Origin: Pinirhizobacter sp036499745
Lineage (GTDB): Bacteria > Pseudomonadota > Gammaproteobacteria > Xanthomonadales > Rhodanobacteraceae
Reading direction: 5' to 3'
DNA length: 64,000 bases
Assembly (NCBI RefSeq): GCF_036499745.1
Contig: NZ_DASYDG010000026.1
Coordinates: 1 to 64,000, forward strand
Shown here: positions 24,875 through 33,919 of the stretch, piece by piece
How the letters are laid out: every line of letters begins with the position of its first letter
Position numbering within the stretch: position 1 is the first letter of the stretch
Program-made: the position numbers and the translations under genes
Notes under the pieces: generated by a model
What the model was told of the DNA's origin: nothing
The model's database searches: none
Seen by the model: the letters and a program-made list of their open reading frames with translations, nothing else

Positions 24875-27540
24875 GGGCTTTCCAGGGCACGGGCATCGCC
24901 CGATTCGGTGATGCGGATATCCCCGCCCTCGGTGATACGGAGGGCGGAAGGGCTGACGGTGTAGGCGAACACGGCGGCCAGGGCCTGCCAGCTCTCGATG
25001 CCGTCGCGCACGGCGCTGACGGCAACCGCCGCGGTGCCGTCGCCAGGGAAGGTGTAGGGTGCGGCGCTCGTCCCGGCGACACCGGCCTCGGTGGCCACCA
25101 GGGCGCCGGGAGGCTGGTAGTAGCGGACGGTATACGTCGTGCCGGCTTCCGGCCCCACGTCGGCAGCCGTCGTGTCGATCAGCTGATCGGCCTGCAGGAT
25201 GCGATCGCGGTGCGACCACGTCGTTGTCAGCTCGCCCACCAGGCTGGCCGGATACGCCAGGCCATTGATCTGCAGGCGACCCGGCGCATAAGGCCGATAC
25301 GCACGGTCAGCCATAACGACATCCAACTCAGGCGCGTCATCGAGCGCGAGGGTGCCCGTGCGTGTACGCGTCAGCAGCTTCGCGCGGACGGCATCGCCGC
25401 CAACGTAGGCGCGCGAGTCGGTACCGCCCCACTCGCCCGCGAAGAAGACGCGGGAGCCCGCCGCATGCGGTCGCGGCGTCGTGTCGGCGCAGCCCCTTCC
25501 GAGCGTCAGCGTGTTCGCCCCGACGTCGATCGCGTCGACGCGGACGATCTCGTCATCCCACTGTGCCCACGATCCCAGCGCCACCCTGTCGAGGTCGACG
25601 CCGGCGCTGATGGCGAAGGCTTCGTCCAACGGGCCAGCCAAGGGGACGACTTCCGCCGTAGGACACCAGTCCGCGATGTCGGAGGTCACGTAGTCTTCGC
25701 CGCCGGCAGCGCTCGCGATCAAGTAATTCGGCCCGTTAGGGGCACGGCCGGCGATGGTCAGCAGGTACCCAGCGTCCGGCGTGACTGCCGCCAGCTCGGC
25801 GTCAGAAAGGCTGGCCACCAGCTCCACATACGGCGCCTCGATGGCGAGCTGCAAAGGCGAAGGCAGTGGCGTGTTGTCCGGCGGCGTCCAGGAACCCGGC
25901 TGACCGCTGATATACGTCGTATCGGGCATACCGTAGATGTTCTCGGCCAGCACCAGCTTCATCTGGCCGTCCGTCGCCGTCCCGTGCTGCACGCTGCCGA
26001 CCACGACGACCATGTCGCCGATGCCCTCGCTGGGCAGCTGCACCCGCGCGTTTTGCCCGGGACGCAGGCCCCGCATTGTGGCCTTCGTTCCCAACGTAAG
26101 GCGATTGAACGGTACAGCCACTGCCTTGAGGTCACGTGCGCAGCAGCGCAACGCCAGGCTCTCGACCGGGATCTCGTGGTACTGCTTGGTGTCGGCGGGG
26201 ATGACCCGGCCTGCGCTTCGCACGTTGCCCATCGCGAACATAGGCGCCGTCGTCCGGGTTTCCTTTGCCTGCGGATCGAGCCACTCCACGCTCAGGCGGT
26301 TTCCCGTCTCGGTGATGACACTGGGATCCTGCGAGAAGGTAATGACGTCGTCTTCGCCGATGATCGGCAGGCTGTCGAGGTCGTAGTCCCCACGGATCAG
26401 GTCGAGGTAATAGAGCCCATCGACCCGGCTCTGGCTCAGGCTCGCGCCGATGACGTTGCACAGACGTTGCTGGAATTGCTGGGGCGTCTCCGAATCGCTG
26501 TCGTAGTCGGTGCACAGGCCGAACTGTTCGTTCCACAGCTTGTCCGCGGTCGCGCGAAAGCTGGCGTCGTTGATGATTCCGGCCGGCTCGCCCTGCATAT
26601 CGGCATGGGTGATGCTGTCGTAAATCATGTGCGCCGGGTTCATCGCGCGCAGCGTGACGATTCCTGCTGATAGGAAAGTGCCGCCGCCAGCAACCTTTTC
26701 GTCGAACGCCTTGACGCTCACCTGATACGTCCGGCCGCCTACGAAATCGAAGTAGAACGTGTTGTTCTGGTTGTTCGGTAGGTCGGCGTTCGGCTGGTTC
26801 ACCGCACCGACGACCGCCCCGTCGATGAACACGACGCATCCGTTCTCGGCCTGTACGCGAAGGCGTGTGCCGGTGGCACCGCTGGGTACCGTGACGGTGC
26901 GGCGCGCCCACAAGACCGTGTGAATGGGCCAGTCGGTGTTGCCGTCGCCAGCAAGCGTTCCACCGGCGAAGGGCGCCTGGCCAGGCTGCCAGCCGCTCGC
27001 CGGCGGCACCAGGTTCGTGTTGCCCGGATCCGCTTCGTCGGCGAGCGTCTGGTATTCCCAACCCTCCGCATCGGCGGGCAACGGGGAGCCATCAGTGAGC
27101 TCGATGACGGCCTTCTCCGGATACCACACGACACCATCCTGCCAATCCGCCAGGATCCGCTCGACCTTCGCGCTGACAGCCTTCGGATTGGAGACAAAGG
27201 CGCCGAACTTCCCCCCTCGCCAGCACGTGCTCAGCTTGCCGCGCCGCGCACTCTGTCGCTCACCGAAGGTCTGCAACATGTAGTCATTCGGTACCTGAGT
27301 CGCCTCGCCGAACATGACGTCGAGGTCCCCGACGAGGCCGCCCTGGCCTGAGGTGTCTTCGCCACCCCACAGATCCGGCTTGTTGATGTGGAGCCGGCCG
27401 CTCGCAGTGAGCCGCCCTGTCCAGGCGGTCAGGCCACCCGCACGAAACTCCAGGAACGCGTCGATCGGCCCCTTGCACCAGCCGAAGAGCATGGCCCAGT
27501 TGTACCAGTAGCCGACTGTCTGTTTTTTAGCTCCGCCCAC
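24871..27540 (-). CDS. Phage tail tip (central hub / host specificity-like) protein
   Basis: 889 aa from a GTG start with GGAGG 7 nt upstream. It begins by describing a tail-hub fold (WYNWAMLFGWCKGPIDAFLEF). An inserted galactose-binding-like segment at ~185-290 has RTVTVPSGATGTRLRVQAEN and CVVFIDGAVVGAV. The hub core around 340-560 (LWNEQFGLCTDYDS, DVITFSQDPSVITETGNRL) resembles the putative phage tail protein 3 type. The C-terminal ~300 residues carry fibronectin-like and EIVRVDAID repeats. It is the equivalent of lambda gpJ by position and size. The inserted sugar-binding-like domain may help adsorption. Confidence 0.8.
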   Translation of the reverse strand: MGGAKKQTVGYWYNWAMLFGWCKGPIDAFLEFRAGGLTAWTGRLTASGRLHINKPDLWGGEDTSGQGGLVGDLDVMFGEATQVPNDYMLQTFGERQSARRGKLSTCWRGGKFGAFVSNPKAVSAKVERILADWQDGVVWYPEKAVIELTDGSPLPADAEGWEYQTLADEADPGNTNLVPPASGWQPGQAPFAGGTLAGDGNTDWPIHTVLWARRTVTVPSGATGTRLRVQAENGCVVFIDGAVVGAVNQPNADLPNNQNNTFYFDFVGGRTYQVSVKAFDEKVAGGGTFLSAGIVTLRAMNPAHMIYDSITHADMQGEPAGIINDASFRATADKLWNEQFGLCTDYDSDSETPQQFQQRLCNVIGASLSQSRVDGLYYLDLIRGDYDLDSLPIIGEDDVITFSQDPSVITETGNRLSVEWLDPQAKETRTTAPMFAMGNVRSAGRVIPADTKQYHEIPVESLALRCCARDLKAVAVPFNRLTLGTKATMRGLRPGQNARVQLPSEGIGDMVVVVGSVQHGTATDGQMKLVLAENIYGMPDTTYISGQPGSWTPPDNTPLPSPLQLAIEAPYVELVASLSDAELAAVTPDAGYLLTIAGRAPNGPNYLIASAAGGEDYVTSDIADWCPTAEVVPLAGPLDEAFAISAGVDLDRVALGSWAQWDDEIVRVDAIDVGANTLTLGRGCADTTPRPHAAGSRVFFAGEWGGTDSRAYVGGDAVRAKLLTRTRTGTLALDDAPELDVVMADRAYRPYAPGRLQINGLAYPASLVGELTTTWSHRDRILQADQLIDTTAADVGPEAGTTYTVRYYQPPGALVATEAGVAGTSAAPYTFPGDGTAAVAVSAVRDGIESWQALAAVFAYTVSPSALRITEGGDIRITESGDARALESP

Positions 27541-27751
27541 GCTCGGCCTCCATTTCCTTGGCGTAACCGATCACAGCCATCGCGAACGGGTCGCCGATCG
27601 CTTCCAGCAACGATGCATCGATGCCATCGTGCCGGAACGCGTTCCAGTCGAGCTGATGACGGGCGAACCACAGCCGGGCGCCACCGCGGCACAGGCCCGG
27701 CGTAACACTGAAGCCGCGCACGCCGGCGAGGTGTTCGAGAGTGATCTTCAT
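27527..27751 (-). CDS. Small phage tail-module protein
   Basis: 74 aa, overlapping the hub gene by 14 nt and coupled to the gene upstream (ATGA). It has no membrane span. The pattern RLWFARHQLDWNAFRHDGID matches small proteins that sit at this position in Mu-like siphophages. Role unknown, probably tail-tip assembly. Confidence 0.72.
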   Translation of the reverse strand: MKITLEHLAGVRGFSVTPGLCRGGARLWFARHQLDWNAFRHDGIDASLLEAIGDPFAMAVIGYAKEMEAERGRS

Positions 27752-27963
27752 GGCTTTTTCTTGATCGGCGTTTCGCCCATTTCTTTCATTGCCAGCTGCA
27801 TCGGATCATCGATCCACAGCGTTCCGTACACCCGGCGAACGCGCTTGCCATCCGTCACGTCTGGCACCGTGCCCTTCTGCGCGCCCGGCTGCCTGGGCGC
27901 CGATGGCTGCAGCGCCACAGCGACGATGAGGGAGACGATGACGACGGCGATTAGTACCCACAT
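27748..27963 (-). CDS. Small membrane-anchored tail-module protein
   Basis: 71 aa. An N-terminal hydrophobic helix (MWVLIAVVIVSLIVAVALQP) is followed by a polar tail ending KKKP. It may be a tail-assembly factor held at the membrane, as is common next to hub genes of Mu-like siphophages. The stop overlaps the next start (ATGA). Confidence 0.68.
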   Translation of the reverse strand: MWVLIAVVIVSLIVAVALQPSAPRQPGAQKGTVPDVTDGKRVRRVYGTLWIDDPMQLAMKEMGETPIKKKP

Positions 27964-27967
27964 ATGC

Positions 27968-28786
27968 TCATCCGATCGGGTTGCCGTCGAAGTAGTTGCG
28001 GCCCGGGATGTCGAGCTCCCCGCCGTAATTGTCCTTGTTCTCGTAGTACACGCAGTCGTCCCAGGTCTGACCACAGCCGGGGAAGGCCGTCAGGTTGAGG
28101 CCGTCTTCAAAATCGGCGCTGCCGTAGTCCACGACGATGGTGTCGCCGTTGTGACTGTCGATGCTTCGGTGATCGATGAGGCCGTCCGGCCTAACCCACT
28201 CGATATCGCCACCAGCCAGACGCCCGGAAGGCAGCGACCCGAAAGCTGCGGCCGTCAGTGTCAATCCGCCCGCCACCGTCAGAACGGCCGGCACCGCATG
28301 AGCGGCGCGATCGACGTTGCACAGGCCGAGTCCCACCGAATACAGCATCAGGTCGCAATCGCGTTGCCAGGTGCGGCCGCCGTTGCCCCGTTTCGCCGTC
28401 GTCGCCGTCGGCTCGCTGGTCAACGAGAGCGTGGTGTCGTCGAACTTCGGCTGGATGATCCTGCCGATCCAGTCGACGAGGAAATCGTCCTCGCCGTAGT
28501 GCTGGGTCATGATCGTGATGGCGATGTTGTCCGAGGGCGGATACGGGCGCCAGTTATTCGCGACCTGCAACGTCTTCGGTAGCTTCAGCGTGATGCTGAT
28601 CTTGTTCTGCTCGCCCCCGTCCTGGATGGCGGTGTGCGTGATCGGCGCCGGCGCGTAAGCGTTGCCACCAACGAACAAGAGTCGATCGGCATCGGTATAG
28701 CGCCACGTCTTCGTCCCGCGAGTGAACGTGAACAGCTTGATCGGCTGGCCCTGATCGGCGCTGGCTTCGCGCGCTTCAGACGTCAT
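27968..28786 (-). CDS. Phage tail protein, BR0599/DUF2163 type
   Basis: 272 aa. The N-terminal half is a beta-rich domain describing a tail-tip fold (LFTFTRGTKTWRYTDADR); the C-terminal half ends in the family signature CGQTWDDCVYYEN...NYGGELDIPGRN with paired cysteines. Proteins of this type sit between the tape measure and the hub in long-tailed transposable phages and gene transfer agents. It overlaps the next upstream gene by 11 nt. Confidence 0.85.
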   Translation of the reverse strand: MTSEAREASADQGQPIKLFTFTRGTKTWRYTDADRLLFVGGNAYAPAPITHTAIQDGGEQNKISITLKLPKTLQVANNWRPYPPSDNIAITIMTQHYGEDDFLVDWIGRIIQPKFDDTTLSLTSEPTATTAKRGNGGRTWQRDCDLMLYSVGLGLCNVDRAAHAVPAVLTVAGGLTLTAAAFGSLPSGRLAGGDIEWVRPDGLIDHRSIDSHNGDTIVVDYGSADFEDGLNLTAFPGCGQTWDDCVYYENKDNYGGELDIPGRNYFDGNPIG

Positions 28787-29975
28787 GGCGAATACCCGCC
28801 CAGCTGGTGGTGGCGGTCGCCACGCCCTCGATGCCGGTGATGTGATCGATGGTGACGGTATCGGTGGCCTGCTCGGCGAGGGTCAGGAAGCTGATAGCGC
28901 GAACCAGGCGCCGCGGCAAGGCGACCCCGAGGGCGGTGTCCAGCGTCAGCGTCTCCGTCGCACCTGCCTCGGCGCTAGCGGTGATACGGCGATAGAGGAC
29001 CGTGCCAGTTAGCAGCTCGATACGGACATCACGACGGTTGCTCTGCTGCCGTCCGAAGACGGTGTAGCCGGCCCACTCCACGTGGATGACGTTGTCAGCT
29101 GCTGAAGCGTCATTGGTCAGCAACAGGTCGGCCGCAAAGCTTGGCACCCACAGCGTGCCCATGCGACCACGCAACCAATACACGAGGTCGCGGAAGGCGC
29201 CATGTTCGGCCAGGCCGTGGAGCTTCCAGCTGTGGCTCTGCTGACGAAACGAGCGATTCGGCAGATCCAGATAGGCGATCACACCCGTGTCGCCGTCCAC
29301 CTGCTGGATGGAGCGATCGAACTTCGTGGTGGGATCCTCGGTTTCGTCATGGCGCAACTCAAGCACTGGGAACCCGCGATAGACGGCGGTCGGTGCCACG
29401 CCCGTCCAATCGCATGGCTCGTCGACCTGCATGGTTACCTGCATCGAGGTGGCGGCATCGGTCCGATAGTTCGCGGCGATCGAGGCGGGCACGCGTGCGT
29501 TGCGCAGCGGGTACAGCCGCGAGCCGGCGCCCCACGTCCCGAGCGTCGGCGTGTTCAACGTCAGCCCGCCGTCCTCCACGGTGGCCACCGAGACGACCTC
29601 CCACTCATTGATGGCGGTCCACAACAGCGCGCTGCCGCCGACGGCAAAGTCGCGGCCCGCGGTGGCGCACTCAATCTCGTTGCTGCCCGGGGCCACGTCG
29701 CTGGCCTGGAACTGGCCGTCCGGCCAGATCGGCAGCGCCCAGACCCGTGCGCCCTGATCGAAGCGCAACGCGTCGATGAGGCGGTGCTCTGCGTCGATCG
29801 CGAGCACCTGGAACTGGAACGATCGACGCGGGGCGAGACGCAGCTGCCGCTTCTGACGGGCGCCGTTGCGGGCGCTCATGTAATCGGTGAGCCAGGTGAG
29901 CGTCTCGCGTACGGGGTTGCTCCAATCCGGCGGGACCGTCCAGGGCACGACGTCGCCGAGTACGAAGCCGACCAT
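28776..29975 (-). CDS. Phage distal tail protein
   Basis: 399 aa, directly after the tape measure gene (its ATG shares bases with the tape measure stop, TGATG). N-terminal region WLTDYMSARNGARQKRQLRLAPRRSFQFQV has the look of distal tail (Dit-like/DUF2460) proteins of siphophages. The middle holds a beta-barrel with RDFAVGGSALLW; the end is rich in Thr/Val strands. Position between tape measure and DUF2163 protein supports a structural tail-tip role. Confidence 0.75.
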   Translation of the reverse strand: MVGFVLGDVVPWTVPPDWSNPVRETLTWLTDYMSARNGARQKRQLRLAPRRSFQFQVLAIDAEHRLIDALRFDQGARVWALPIWPDGQFQASDVAPGSNEIECATAGRDFAVGGSALLWTAINEWEVVSVATVEDGGLTLNTPTLGTWGAGSRLYPLRNARVPASIAANYRTDAATSMQVTMQVDEPCDWTGVAPTAVYRGFPVLELRHDETEDPTTKFDRSIQQVDGDTGVIAYLDLPNRSFRQQSHSWKLHGLAEHGAFRDLVYWLRGRMGTLWVPSFAADLLLTNDASAADNVIHVEWAGYTVFGRQQSNRRDVRIELLTGTVLYRRITASAEAGATETLTLDTALGVALPRRLVRAISFLTLAEQATDTVTIDHITGIEGVATATTSWAGIRHDV

Positions 29976-32900
29976 CAGGCGCCGATCCCCGACTTCACCT
30001 GGGAGCCGTTGGCCACCACGTGGTTGACGACCAGCTGCTCGGCCGCGGGTGCGCTGAGGATCTTCTGCGCCAGGTCGTTCAGATCGAATGCGGTGAGGAA
30101 CGTGAAGTTGTTGTCCACCCGGGGAGCAGAGCTGCCCTCCGTACCATCGGGCAGGCGTGCCTTAGTCGTGCCGGGGCTGGCGAGGCGGGGTGCGTCGCGC
30201 ATCGGGCTGACAAGGCCACCATCGGCGTATCCGGGCATCTGCAGGGCGCCGGTGCGGATGGCGTTACGCAGTGCGTAGAACCCGCCCGGTCCGCCAAGGG
30301 CGCCAATCTCCTGCTGATTGAGGACACCTTCGCCGGCGTGCACGATGCCGGCGGGCTGGTACTTGCCGCCCGAGCCGGTATAGCCGCCCTCTGCAAACCC
30401 TGCGCTGCTCGAGCCGGAACCGGAGCCGGATCCCGAACTACCGCCCGTGCTCCCACCGGAGAACGTCGCGCCGGCGATGATGCTGGCGATCTGCACGCCC
30501 TGGGCGATGGCGCCGGCGATGAAGCCGATGTTGTATGGGAAGCCAGTCTCGCTCGCCTTTGCCACATTGACGCCCAGCGAGATCGCAGCCTGTGCGATCG
30601 CAAAGGCCTTGCTCAGGGCGAAAAGCGCACGGTACTGCGCGCTCTGCTCGCCATAGGCGGACTTGGCGATGCCTGCGAGATTGGCGAAACCCTCGCTCGC
30701 CGCGCCCAGGGCGAGTGCCTGCTGCGCCTGAGTGATCGCCGCCGTCTGGGTTGCATACTGCTGCGCGATCTCGGCCTTGCGTGCCTGGTAGACCTCTTCG
30801 TTGGCCGTGTCCTGCTGGCGGAACGCCTCGTTGGCGGCGAGCTGCTGCGTGTGCCAGGTTTCGAGATCCTGAGACGCCTTGATGTTCTTGCCCAGCTCGC
30901 CAGCGGCGCCACCCACGGCCGCATCCACGCCCTGGTATTTCGGCGCGTCCACGACGCTGTTCTGGCCCACTCGCTGCAGGGCGTCGTGGTACTGCTGGGC
31001 GTTGATCGTGCCGTTGGCCAAGAACGCGTTGAGCTGTTTAATCTGGTCCAGCGCCGTCTCGACCTTCACCTCGGTTGGCGTGCGCAGTGACTCGCGCAGG
31101 GTCTCCCACGCCTGACGGCCCTTGTCGGCCAGCTTGTCGATCGCGGCATCGCGGATCGTCCCGGCGAGAGCTACAACAGCGTCGCGCTCGGCATTGATGG
31201 CTGTGACGTTGGCGCCCGGCGCCTTCTTCGCCTGGTCGGCCTGCGCATTCGCCTTCGTGACGGCGTCGTTGTAGCGGACCCACGCGGCGGCTGTCGGATC
31301 GAGTTCGCCCTGCATCTGCGACAAGGACTGCAGGAGGCCCTCATTTGCGGTGGCGGCCGCCTTGGCCTGGGCTTCGGCCTCGCGCTCGGCGGCGCGCTTG
31401 GCAGCCTCGCCCGATTTCGACTGCTGCAGGAGCTTGTCGGAGTAGTTGCTGACGGCCGCGCGTAGCTGCGTGCCGCGCTGGGCATTGAGCTCGTCGGCCT
31501 TCTCCGGCATCGCCTTGATCGCGGCGTCGAAGTTCTTGTTGATGTCGTCGAGCTCTTTCTTGTAGTTGTCCGCGGCGCTTGCGTATTTGTTGGTCGACGC
31601 CGCGATGCGGTCGAGGGCTGCGGTGCCTTCGGACTGAACCTGCTGGTGCTGGGCCTGTGCCTTGGCCGCATCCTCTTCCGCCGACTGCTGTTGCTTGAGC
31701 GCGGCGATCTGCTGGTCGACGCCGGCGACGTATTTGTCGCCCAGGCCGAAGCCGATCGACTGGTAGTACCCGCGCAGGAAATAGAGGTTATCCAGCTGCT
31801 GCTGGGTGACCTGCGAGCCCAGGCTGGCGATCAGCGCGCCACCCTGCTTGATCTCTTCCCATACACCCGAAACCTCAGCCTTTAGCGACCGCCAGGCCGT
31901 CTGAATCAGACCGAGGTTCTGGACGTCGCGCACACGCCGCTCTTCGAATGCATCCGCGACCGTACGCTGCGCGAGCGCCTCGGCCTGCGTCTCCTGACCT
32001 TGGGCCTGGAGCGCCTGGATCTGCGCGTAGATGCTGGCTTCCAGGAAGTGATACTGGTCGTCGAGTGCCTTGATCGCCGTGACGGGATTCTTCGACAGGT
32101 CGACGAACTTGGCCACGGCATCGTCGATGCTCTTGCCCGTGACCTGGGAGAACGCGACGGCACCGCGCGCCGCAGTATCGAGTGCATCGCCTGTCACACG
32201 ACCCGATTCCGCCAACAGGGCGACGGCTGTTGCCGAATCACCGAACGATCCTGTCGTCGCACCAATGGTCACCGCAAGCTGCGAAAGCTGCCCCCCGGTC
32301 TTCCCCGCATAGCCGCCGGTCTCGTTGAGTGCGTTGTTGAATCGCTGCTGTTCCTCGAAGCCCTCTACCGTGCCGGCGACGAGCAGGCCGACGACGGCGA
32401 CCAGCGCACCGATGCCAACGACGGTCGGGCTGATCAGGCTGGCAAATCCCTTCAGGACGCCGCCGAAGCCGCCGAAGCTGTCACGCAACTGGCCACCTTG
32501 TTGCAGTGCCACCGAGAGCACGGGCTGGCCAGTGGCCAGACCGGTGACGATGTCGGTGATCTGCATCGGCAACTGACGCATCGCTTGGCGCGTCTGTCCG
32601 GCCGTCTGTCCGAGGTTGCCGAGAGCCGCACGGCTCTGGGTAACCTGGCCCTGGAACCGAGCAAATCCTTCGTCATCCAGGAGGCCGGCTGCGCGGTATT
32701 TCTGCAGCTGTGCTTCCTGCTGGTCCAAACGCTCCAGTGCGGCGATGGTCGGGTCGATTTCACCCAAGAGCTTCGACAACTCCGCCGTTTGATCGCGGAT
32801 GGCAGCGGTGGTGGCACGGCCGCTGGTGCCCAGCCCAGTGACGTGGGTGCCAAGGTTATCGACGGCGGCGCCCGTCGATCGACCGCTGGTGCCCAGACCA

Positions 32901-33313
32901 TCGACCGCGCTGTCGAGACCATCGACGACAGCGCTGGTCGCGCGCCCGCTCTCACCCAGCCCATCCACGGCCTGGTCAGCGTCCTCGATGCCTGCGCCGG
33001 CGGAGCGACCGGTCTCTCCCAAACCGTCGACGGCCTGCTCAAGGCCCTCGACGGCAGCGCCCGTCGACCTACCCGTGTCACCGAGATCGTCCACCGCCTG
33101 GCCCAGCTCGTCGACGGCAGCACCGGTCGATCGGCCGGTCTCGCCGAGGGTGTCGACGGCCTGCTCCAGGTCATCGAGCGCGGTGCCGGTCGTTTCGGCG
33201 GTTGCGCCGATATCGGACACGGCCTGGTCGAGGGCATCGAGATCCGCCCGGGCCTTGTTCAGATCGGTCTTGATCTGAAGGGCAATGGCGACGTTGCGGT
33301 CGTTGGCTCCCAT
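29975..33313 (-). CDS. Phage tail tape measure protein
   Basis: 1112 aa; by the usual 1.5 angstrom per residue rule the tail would be about 165 nm (estimate). Residues 38-163 hold about six tandem 21-residue units of the form SGR/TGR(S/A)T-GAAVDxLxxAVDxLG. Hydrophobic stretches lie near 305-345 (LISPTVVGIGALVAVVGLLVAG) and near 960-1010, typical of proteins ejected to form a membrane channel. The long middle is alanine/glutamine-rich coiled coil, and the C-terminus has the tape-measure signature GGYTGSGGKYQPAGIVHAGE. The ATG at 33313 follows GAAGGAAG; a 19-residue extension to 33370 has a weaker case. Confidence 0.93.
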   Translation of the reverse strand: MGANDRNVAIALQIKTDLNKARADLDALDQAVSDIGATAETTGTALDDLEQAVDTLGETGRSTGAAVDELGQAVDDLGDTGRSTGAAVEGLEQAVDGLGETGRSAGAGIEDADQAVDGLGESGRATSAVVDGLDSAVDGLGTSGRSTGAAVDNLGTHVTGLGTSGRATTAAIRDQTAELSKLLGEIDPTIAALERLDQQEAQLQKYRAAGLLDDEGFARFQGQVTQSRAALGNLGQTAGQTRQAMRQLPMQITDIVTGLATGQPVLSVALQQGGQLRDSFGGFGGVLKGFASLISPTVVGIGALVAVVGLLVAGTVEGFEEQQRFNNALNETGGYAGKTGGQLSQLAVTIGATTGSFGDSATAVALLAESGRVTGDALDTAARGAVAFSQVTGKSIDDAVAKFVDLSKNPVTAIKALDDQYHFLEASIYAQIQALQAQGQETQAEALAQRTVADAFEERRVRDVQNLGLIQTAWRSLKAEVSGVWEEIKQGGALIASLGSQVTQQQLDNLYFLRGYYQSIGFGLGDKYVAGVDQQIAALKQQQSAEEDAAKAQAQHQQVQSEGTAALDRIAASTNKYASAADNYKKELDDINKNFDAAIKAMPEKADELNAQRGTQLRAAVSNYSDKLLQQSKSGEAAKRAAEREAEAQAKAAATANEGLLQSLSQMQGELDPTAAAWVRYNDAVTKANAQADQAKKAPGANVTAINAERDAVVALAGTIRDAAIDKLADKGRQAWETLRESLRTPTEVKVETALDQIKQLNAFLANGTINAQQYHDALQRVGQNSVVDAPKYQGVDAAVGGAAGELGKNIKASQDLETWHTQQLAANEAFRQQDTANEEVYQARKAEIAQQYATQTAAITQAQQALALGAASEGFANLAGIAKSAYGEQSAQYRALFALSKAFAIAQAAISLGVNVAKASETGFPYNIGFIAGAIAQGVQIASIIAGATFSGGSTGGSSGSGSGSGSSSAGFAEGGYTGSGGKYQPAGIVHAGEGVLNQQEIGALGGPGGFYALRNAIRTGALQMPGYADGGLVSPMRDAPRLASPGTTKARLPDGTEGSSAPRVDNNFTFLTAFDLNDLAQKILSAPAAEQLVVNHVVANGSQVKSGIGA
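32825..33202 (-). repeat. 63-bp tandem coding repeats in the tape measure gene
   Basis: Six units of 21 codons, residues 38-58, 59-79, 80-100, 101-121, 122-142 and 143-163, with a decayed seventh after. Each has a (T/S)GR(S/A)(T/A)-G start and an AVDxLG end. The units are in frame with no spacers, so they arose by internal duplication. Confidence 0.85.
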
Positions 33314-33354
33314 CGGGTTAGACTTCCTTCGCCCAACAGGAGGGGAGATTGGAC

Positions 33355-33618
33355 ATGGCACTGATCGCATGCCGCGACTGCGGCGAGAACGTATCCGACG
33401 CCGCGCCGGCGTGCCCGCACTGCGGCCGCCCGGTTGCTGCCACCGTGATCGAGCAAACGAGTAAGGACATCAAGCAGCTGAAGATCATGGGCGCCGTGGT
33501 CTTTTTAGTGGGAGTAGTGGCGTTTGTGCTGTTGCTGGAACCCGGCCTTTACGTGATGGCCGCCGGTTTGGCCATCTATGTGCTGGCGTCGTTCCAGCGG
33601 TGGTGGCGCCACGGCTGA
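33355..33618 (+). CDS. Zinc-ribbon, two-TM small protein (candidate moron)
   Basis: 87 aa on the strand opposite to all surrounding tail genes, in the gap between tail chaperone and tape measure. N-terminal zinc ribbon CRDCG...CPHCGRP (residues 5-23), then two adjacent membrane segments (IMGAVVFLVGVVAFVLLL and GLYVMAAGLAIYVLASF). AGGAGGGGAG precedes the start; a TTG two codons upstream is also possible. Inserted, independently oriented genes like this are usually morons expressed from the prophage. Superinfection exclusion or another effect on the host membrane is a fair guess, not shown. Confidence 0.72.
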   Translation: MALIACRDCGENVSDAAPACPHCGRPVAATVIEQTSKDIKQLKIMGAVVFLVGVVAFVLLLEPGLYVMAAGLAIYVLASFQRWWRHG

Positions 33619-33631
33619 GACGTACTCAGCC
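33613..33631. terminator. Hairpin between convergent moron and tail-chaperone stop codons
   Basis: GGCTGAG-ACGTA-CTCAGCC, a perfect 7-bp stem that contains the stop of the plus-strand gene and the stop of the minus-strand frameshift product. CTTTC follows on the plus strand. Confidence 0.55.
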
Positions 33632-33919
33632 CTTTCGCAGATCCTTGATGAACTGACGGGTGTTCCGGTTGCCCTTGTCAGACTGCGACCCCGCCAAACC
33701 CATCATCGTGGCCTCTGTGAGGTCCGCCTGTTGGCGGGCCTCGTGGCGCTTCGCCGCGTTGTAAAGCAGTTCCAGCTGGCGGAGCGTGTAGCGATGCCCT
33801 AGCTCGTCGGCCGGTCCGTGGCCGGCGCGCGCGAGGACATCGAAGACGTCAGCCCAACGAGCTGTTCCTTGAGCTTCATCGCCTGGCCGATCCGGCTGGC
33901 GATCTGCCGAATAAAAAAA
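33626..33919 (-). CDS. Tail chaperone -1 frameshift extension (GT-type)
   Basis: About 95 codons in the -1 frame after a run of seven T (33913-33919 complement), preceded by CCC. They encode DVFDVLARAGHGPADELGH and end ...RQFIKDLRKG. The region has no convincing start of its own and lies where lambda GT and its analogues sit, between tail tube and tape measure. Ribosomes slipping at C-CCT-TTT or T-TTT-TTT would join it to the upstream protein, giving about 229 aa. The GT product recruits tail tube subunits to the tape measure in lambda-type assembly. Confidence 0.72.
   Translation of the reverse strand, partial: FFYSADRQPDRPGDEAQGTARWADVFDVLARAGHGPADELGHRYTLRQLELLYNAAKRHEARQQADLTEATMMGLAGSQSDKGNRNTRQFIKDLRKG

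Noticed and set aside
32825..33202. Non-coding tandem repeat or CRISPR-like array
   Set aside because: The 63-bp units are continuous coding repeats within the tape measure gene.
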